A DNA stretch of 64,000 nt from Pogonophryne albipinna (taxonomy: Eukaryota; Chordata; Actinopteri; Perciformes; Artedidraconidae). The translations under genes were made by a program, and so were the position numbers. Under the pieces are notes generated by a model that was not told the origin of the DNA, did not search any database, and worked only from the letters and a program-made list of their open reading frames with translations. The stretch is taken from positions 738,424-802,423 of the forward strand of contig CM053256.1 in the NCBI GenBank assembly GCA_028583405.1, given 5' to 3'. Position 1 is the stretch's first letter. Each line of letters opens with the position of its first letter. Of this stretch, positions 44,200 through 64,000 are shown in pieces.

Positions 44200-45412
44200 T
44201 CATATCATTCTTTACAGTGTGCCATGGCATATGGAGAGCTGTTGGCGGCGCTCCCTCCGATAATGCAGACCTGTTTTCGGCACCGCGGTTTCCTGACGGC
44301 GGCTCCCCGGTTCGGCGGTCCGTCAGGCGGCGCTACCCACTTTTCCCCGAAGCTCAACGGCTGCGACGGCGGGCCCTTCTTTCCCTTTAGCTCTCATTTA
44401 CTCTCGTTGGACGATCCCTCGTGTGTTCACCCCTCTCCGGTCACACAAAGCGTATGCCCTTTCTGTTAGTCCCGTGTTACCATGTATGGCTTGGAAATAA
44501 TTAAATATGAAACATGTCCGTGGGAAAATGTCATTTCAATGCGTGAAATGAAGCGTTTGTCCGCCGATCGACTCCATTCTTGTGATACGAAGTCCCGCCC
44601 AATGCGGTAGTCTCAAAATGTCCGAGTCTGTGATTGGATGGGCTGACTGTCGATCATAAACTGAGTTTTACTGCTGGGTATTGTAGTTTTTTGTCGACTG
44701 TTAGAGGAAAGTTTTCTCTCGCTTTACTGCAGTTGATGTATGCCGGCCTTTTTCAGAATCATTCTTACTCAAACTTAGTTTAGTATAGTTACCTAAACAC
44801 AAACAATGAAATAAAACAAACTAACATTCAAGAAATTATTTTTAAAATAGTGACAACCCTAAGCAAATTAACACTGACCTAAAAAGTATAGGCTGAAGCC
44901 TCAGCTTATTACACCTACCCTTTTTACACTAACTATTTACTAAAATGTTCATTCAAAGTACACACTAAAATCGTAAGAAATAAACAAAACTAAACAAAAA
45001 TATATAATGTTGTGTATTTTGATTGAAAATGTATTTTGGTAACATGATTCATGTGTTTTCCAACATAGTTTTTCAATTGAATACATATTCCAAACAATTA
45101 TCATTCTGATATTAATAAAACAGTGATTTCCGTCCTAAACTCGAATGTACACTAGTGTGGACTCTCAGACCCAATGACTCATTCCCCCAGAAACCCTTGC
45201 GCGCTTTACGTAGTTGTGCGTCAACTCCCCAGTCCCCCCACCATCACCGTTCTACAGAGGAAGAAAGGGGGAGACGGGCAACCTATACAGAACGCTGTAA
45301 GTGTAGTTTATATTCATACCGAATATTAAAATACACATATATATAGCTTAAGTTTGTGCCGGTCTGGCCACGAATAACGTCCAACCTTGCCTCGGCTTTA
45401 GTTCATACAAAT
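44200..45412. promoter_or_regulatory. Head-to-head spacer of znf526-like gene and gsk3a, CpG-rich near 44240-44420
   Basis: The two genes diverge from this interval. 44240-44420 has many CpGs in an otherwise AT-rich neighbourhood (GGCGGCGCTCC, GACGGCGGCTCC, CGACGGCGGGC). It is therefore a candidate CpG-island promoter, probably with the first noncoding exon of the - strand gene (a donor AACAG|GTCTGC lies at 44270). An 81-codon + strand frame from ATG 44224 overlaps it and has no recognisable homologue. 44470-45130 is AT-rich without features. Confidence 0.45.
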
Positions 45413-58950
<13,538 letters not shown>

Positions 58951-59745
58951 GTCAGTACCAGACTCTGCCTCTGGACATCAAGTCTGTCTCCCATCATCCT
59001 GTGCATTGTTGTGACCTTCTGTGTGTCTGTGTTTACTTAGCTGTCTGTTTGTGTAGCCATCTTATTTTTTATTTTTTTGAAGGCACATAGAAAATATATT
59101 TCAAGGTTCAAGGCTTTTATTAGTCATACGTACATAGCTACAGTGTAGTTATGACGATGACAATCTTAGGTCCCAGGCTCCAACATTGATAGGTTAGATT
59201 AAACAGTTCAAAGCTACTATTCAATTCAATTCAAGTTTATTTATATAGCCCAAAATCACAAATCCTATTTGTCTCAGAGGGCAGCACAAGTCAACAAACA
59301 CAATTGACAATGTCAAAACAACAAACGTATCCGATAAGATCAATGTGAAAATAACAATTTTAAAAAGAAACATGACACAAATACAGTTAGAGTACAATAA
59401 ATACAATTCCGTAAAACGAAGGGTCCATGAGGATGTATAAAAGGGGGTTTAAAACCAGTCTTAACTGTACGCTGTACTAAAAAGGAAAGTCTTTAACCTA
59501 CTCTTAAATGTGTGGACACTGTCTGCCTCCCTGATCGTCACTGGAAGTTGATTCCAGAGGAACGGGGCTTGGTAGCCGAAAGCTCTAGCACCTGACCTTT
59601 CTTTGTGGACTCTGGGAACCACCAACAGACCTGCACTCTACTACACAGCTACTAGTGTTCAGCTTAGTCTCTACTATTGAACATCAATTAGCAAACCATA
59701 TGTTACGGTTCCCAAAAGCTTGGGTACCACAGCAATAATAAAGGT

Positions 59746-59815
59746 ATCTGTAGAAAACAGAAAAGTGCAGCAGCAAGAATTAGATACAGGATCCGGTTGA
59801 TCGTCTGGATTGCTT
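59746..59815 (+). repeat. 70-bp direct repeat, copy 1
   Basis: From ATCTGTAGAAAACAGAAAAG to GTCTGGATTGCTT; identical base for base to 61183-61252. Confidence 0.93.
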
Positions 59816-61182
59816 TTTTATTTGCAAGATCAAACACTCAAGGTGTTTCAAATACAAGATGAGCTTCTCTGCTGAGACCAGTGTCACATTCATTTTGAGG
59901 TTTAGTTTTTGTCTGTCACATAAAATCAGTTACATCTTCATCCAGACATTTCAAACTGACAACCTAGCTCGACAAGAGATCCTTAAAACATTGTCCTACA
60001 GTGACATCATGCAAAACTGTGATATGAAGAAATTGAAGAAAGGCTAAGATGGCAAAAAGATAAAGGCGAGCACGTATATTATTCTGGATTGTACTTTTAA
60101 ATCATCACAAAATAAATGATGGGCTGAAGGTTTAAACATAGAACAAAGTATTTGAGCTTAAAATATTTTAATTCCTAGTAAACGACCAACAATTGCTGAA
60201 CCATACATTGAAACGTTGACCTTTAACAACATTTAAATGAAGTTTTCCAATTCACAATGACATCTGTAAGTGTAACTGTTTGGTTTATAAAGCATTCAAT
60301 GAAAGGCCAAATTATCATAGGTGTAGGAGCTCACATAAATACACCAAAAAAAGACAAGGCGATGTGCCTGCAAGACTCCACTCAGGTGAACAAAACATAT
60401 TACCTGTGCGCTGTAGGGATCGACCGATATGGCTTTTTCAAGGCCGATACCGATTATTAGTAATCAAGGAGACCGATAACTGATATTTGGAACCGATATA
60501 CATTTGCAGTAAAATCAGAAAATCTTGGTGTCAAAATGTAGAATAACACAACTTCTTTGAAATGCCTTTTTATGTTTAGTGAACTTTTCAACATCTTAAA
60601 ACTGGTTTACTCTCTGTGACCCTGAGTAAAGTAAATGAAGTTAAAATAAAAACTACTAAAACTTGTTCTGAACTTCTGATATTTGAGTCTCACTCATTTA
60701 GTAGTCCCAATTCAGCAGCACCAGATTGTGGTGCAGAAAGCAGAGTTGCTGCGAGGCTCCACGAGCAGCCGTCACAGTCCCAGCGCGTCCCAGTTTCTCC
60801 GCTGCGAGACGCTACCCCCCCCCGGTCCCTTTGTAACTGGGAAACTGATAGAATTGGATCATAAGATCGTGGTGTTTTTTCAACTTCAGCATAGGGGATT
60901 GGGATGTTTATTGAACTTCGGCTTTCAACTGATTTACCTTCGAAACACCGCTCACTGCTGCTGCTTGCATCGGTCTGTGTCGAGCCTTCGCTCGGGTCAC
61001 ATTTACACACGGCGCGGCTGAAGCCCGCGAAAACGGCATCTATAGTTGCCGACAGTTTAGTATTTTTAAAATACCGTTACTATGTCAAACATGCTCAAAA
61101 CGTTCTGTCACACACTCTTAAACATCTCTAACATTATATCTCATTTACACAAGTTAACATCGATCATTTTCATCATGTACTG

Positions 61183-61252
61183 ATCTGTAGAAAACAGAAA
61201 AGTGCAGCAGCAAGAATTAGATACAGGATCCGGTTGATCGTCTGGATTGCTT
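61183..61252 (+). repeat. 70-bp direct repeat, copy 2
   Basis: Exact copy of 59746-59815, 1437 bases downstream in the same orientation. Sequence on either side differs. Confidence 0.93.
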
Positions 61253-61479
61253 CTGAGGAGGGGGCGGAAGTGTCCCCCCTAAGATAACCCAGGTGTCACC
61301 GCTCACCTGCCAAAGGTTCCACCTTGGCGCTACTTACTCTTACTGTTTCTCAAACAGTACAGATAAACCATAAAATGATATGAATGTCACCAAAATATAT
61401 ACAGATAATGTTGAGCTTTTCAAAACAATAAATTCACTGTTTAGCAAAAATAAATACCTTCTACTCACTGCTGAACATA

Positions 61480-62140
61480 GTAACTAACTTGGCACTAACC
61501 GGCAAATATATAAGCAAACTAATTAACCAACTGTCTAAATACTTGCTTATTTACTAGGCTACTTAACCAGTAGTAGTAGCAACAGTCTAATATACTAGCT
61601 AACATAACTACAAACCAAATGACATAAGGTATTAGCTATAAGCTTCTAACAGATATTAGCTAACCAGCTACTAACTCACTGACTAACACAATAGCTTAAC
61701 AATTACTTCCGACCAACTTCCTGACATTTTAGCTAACTTGCTACAATTAACTGTCATACCGGCTAACCTAAAATTACTTCTGGCTAACTGCCCAAGATAT
61801 TGGCTAACCTAACCAACTTTCTAACATAGCTAACTTGCTAACTGTCTATGTATTTCTAACTTAACATTACTACAAACCAACTGCCTCACATTGGTTACTA
61901 GCTAAATTACTACTAACCCACTGTCTAATACAAGAGCCAACTTTAAAATATTGCTAACCAACTGCCTAACATACCTTAACTTAACTACTAAGACACTGCG
62001 TAATATAGACAACTAGCTAACTTGCTATTGACAACTGTCTAACAGCGTATCTAACTCAACATTACTACTAACAGATCTGCCTTACAAGCTTTTAGCTAAC
62101 TGGATACTAAACAACTACCTAACACAGTGTCCATTAATCA
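61480..62140. repeat. Degenerate CTAAC-rich low-complexity tract
   Basis: Words such as GCTAACTTGC, TAACTAACC and ACTACTAAC recur every 10-20 bases for about 650 bases without a fixed period. Probably an old, decayed tandem repeat. Confidence 0.6.
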
Positions 62141-63202
62141 GTAGACACAAATAAGAGGGAATTGAAGAAGGGTTTTGTGTAGCCATCTTTTTCTGAATCT
62201 CTGTCGATCTGTCATGTCCTTTTTACCTCTCTGTCTTCGTTTGACATGCTGTGGTTTTGTGAAAACAAATTAAGGAAATTAAGGTTCAGGCCGGGGTGAC
62301 ATGGTCATATCAGGCTAGATATCATCTCTTATTTTGAATACTGTGATATTCTAGCTGTTTCTTTTCCTGGTTCTAAAAGCTGCATTACAGTAAAAGGATA
62401 TCATTTTATGAATTGACCAGCCTTGTAGCTTTTTATGTACATTTCCATTTCATTTAGCTGATGCTTTTATCCAAAGTGACTTACAATAAGTGTATTCAAC
62501 CATGACCACGATACAAGCTCAAAGCAGCAAGAGTCCTGCAAGTACATTATCTTTAAATAAGCCAAACTGTCTCCCGGCGGGACGCAGCGAGGCTGTGAGT
62601 CGGCTGTGAGTTGTGAGTGTGTGGCTCATAGGGGGGGAGCAGGAGCTCCAACAAGCCGTTTAGGACAGAGAGTGAATACACATACTATACAGAGATGCTG
62701 TGAGAAACCAATGTGAGTTTGGAAAATTGAACAGTATAAATCTATTCTAGTAGACCTCAACAATGGAATTATGATCAGTAGAAATGGCCATGACATGGGA
62801 CCTTTAACTTGTATTGAGTGTTGTATTAGTCATTTTACTTAATAAAAATCTCTTAATACTTCTTCCTGCTTTTGTTTTAAGTTACTTTACTATATAAGAT
62901 TTAAAATATGAGATTGAAGTGTATATAAACAAACCTTGTAAAGACGGTGTATACGAGAACAGCGTTGTCCATTTGTCAATTAGCCAATTATATCAAAATT
63001 CATTAGCATCTACAAACAAACTGATTTTTAGTTTTTGTTAATATTTCGTGGGTACTTGTGTTTTACTTCAGTAACATTTCCAATGCAGCACTTAATTGTT
63101 GCATTAGTCAAAGTCAACTTTATTGTCAATCTTTCAGTTTGTGTGTACAGACAGAGGGATCGAAATACCGTTTCCCACAATCCTAAATACAAATATGTAT
63201 AT

Positions 63203-63204
<2 letters not shown>

Positions 63205-63251
<47 letters not shown>
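63205..63251. repeat. (TA)n microsatellite
   Basis: About 47 bases of alternating TA. Confidence 0.97.
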
Positions 63252-63254
<3 letters not shown>

Positions 63255-63763
63255 ATAAACAGAAACATTTACACATATGCCCACATTAAGCTAAAAACTA
63301 GGGCTGTCAGTCGATTAAAATATTTAATCGCGATTAATCGCATGATTGTCCATAGTTAATCGCAAATTAATCGCACATTTTTTATCTGTTCTAAATGTAC
63401 CTTAGAGGAATATTTTTCAAGTTTTTAATACTCTTATCAACATGAGTGGACAAATATGCTTTATGCAAATGTATATTATCATTTGAACAATGACAAATAT
63501 TCTCATGAATATTAAACACAACAACCTCTGAACATTACAAATATTCTCCTCAATTCAACCTGGAACCTCTCTCATTCAATAATACAATACAAAGTGTGTG
63601 TGTGTGTGTGTGTTCGTTGGAGCTATGTGCAACTCAAGGCATATGCTCGAACGGGAGCTGCCTGGACGCTGCAATCATGTTACGCGCACTATCCGTGCTG
63701 AGTGTGCTGACACGTACAATGTCCCTCTGTCTGGCTTCCTGCATAAAGTCAAGTGCTCGGCGC

Positions 63764-64000
63764 AATGACAATGATCCCAAACACACCGCCCGGGCAACAA
63801 AGGAGTGGCTTCGTAAGAAGCATTTCAAGGTCCTGGAGTGGCCTAGCCAGTCTCCAGATCTCAACCCCATAGAAAATCTTTGGAGGGAGTTGAAAGTCCG
63901 TGTTGCCCAGCAACAGCCCCAAAACATCACTGCTCTAGAGGAGATCTGCATGGAGGAATGGGCCAAAATACCAGTGTGTGAAAACCTTTTGAAGACTTAC
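63764..64000 (+). mobile_element. Tc1/mariner transposase, C-terminal part (runs off window)
   Basis: An open frame to the window edge reads [20 protein letters not shown], then [20 protein letters not shown] and [15 protein letters not shown] and [14 protein letters not shown] are the signature second and third catalytic regions of Tc1 transposases, with the acidic residues present. The N-terminal DNA-binding half is absent upstream, where hAT-like sequence lies instead, so this is a truncated copy. Confidence 0.9.

Larger units (their letters stand above)
58951..63763 (+). other. gsk3a intron 5 (open-ended)
   Basis: Retroposon-tail pieces at about 59100-59175 and 59221-59300, a 70-bp exact direct repeat pair (59746, 61183), a hAT-like terminus AGGGATCGACCGATATGG near 60415, a CTAAC-rich degenerate tract (about 61480-62140), an L2-like tail (62455-62530), a (TA)n run (63205-63251) and a hAT-like terminus AGGGCTGTCAGTCGATTAAA at 63300. 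A further mobile-element end, CATGACATGGGACCTTTAA, lies near 62790. No kinase exon is recognised. Confidence 0.6.

Noticed and set aside
63634..63966. 110-codon - strand frame at the window end
   Set aside because: Antisense of the Tc1 transposase frame, which has clear DDE-region motifs.

Overview
The window looks like nuclear DNA of a ray-finned (probably percomorph teleost) fish. It holds intron-rich vertebrate genes with GT-AG splice sites, long CA/GT and CTAT/CTAC microsatellites, and many small fish-type DNA transposons. The species cannot be told from the sequence.

Three host genes are supported exon by exon. (1) cic (capicua repressor), + strand, 1869-25345: 20 coding exons whose phases all join, 4275 nt, 1424 codons plus stop, with the short-form (CIC-S) start. 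(2) A multi-C2H2 zinc-finger gene, - strand, 42826 down to 30850: seven coding exons, 3225 nt, 1074 codons plus stop, 19 fingers. It is closest to ZNF526 but has the length and C-terminal finger block of ZNF574. (3) gsk3a (glycogen synthase kinase 3 alpha), + strand, from 45413: the first five coding exons (to 58950), reaching the DFG motif and then running off the window. Linkage of CIC, ZNF526/ZNF574 and GSK3A is also found on human 19q13.2, so this is a conserved syntenic block. The zinc-finger gene and gsk3a are head to head across a partly CpG-rich spacer (about 42965-45413).

The rest is introns and spacers filled with mobile DNA. hAT-type elements with 8-bp target duplications lie at 4404-5491, 5797-6074, 16136-16685, 17098-17911, 39354-40525 and (imperfect duplication) 58011-58289. 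A piggyBac-like TTAA element lies at 6545-7375 and Harbinger-like elements at about 10719-11356 and 12944-13629. A four-copy TTAA-flanked family lies at 14277, 21348, 27196 and 54779. Other items are a BED-finger hAT relic (8512-8998), a ZBED-like hAT relic (about 43332-43526), a decayed L2/CR1-type LINE on the - strand (about 27950-29790), a 0.8-kb foldback element (24178-24966) and the 3' part of a Tc1 transposase at the window end (63764-64000). Several elements are nested, and one nest can be dated relatively because an uninterrupted copy of the host repeat occurs 11 kb away.

No CRISPR, operon, phage or bacterial-type system is present. The most interesting points are the composite ZNF526/ZNF574-like gene, tandem repeats and a transposon sitting directly against splice sites of cic and gsk3a, a charged low-complexity insertion in cic, and the nested and foldback transposon structures.
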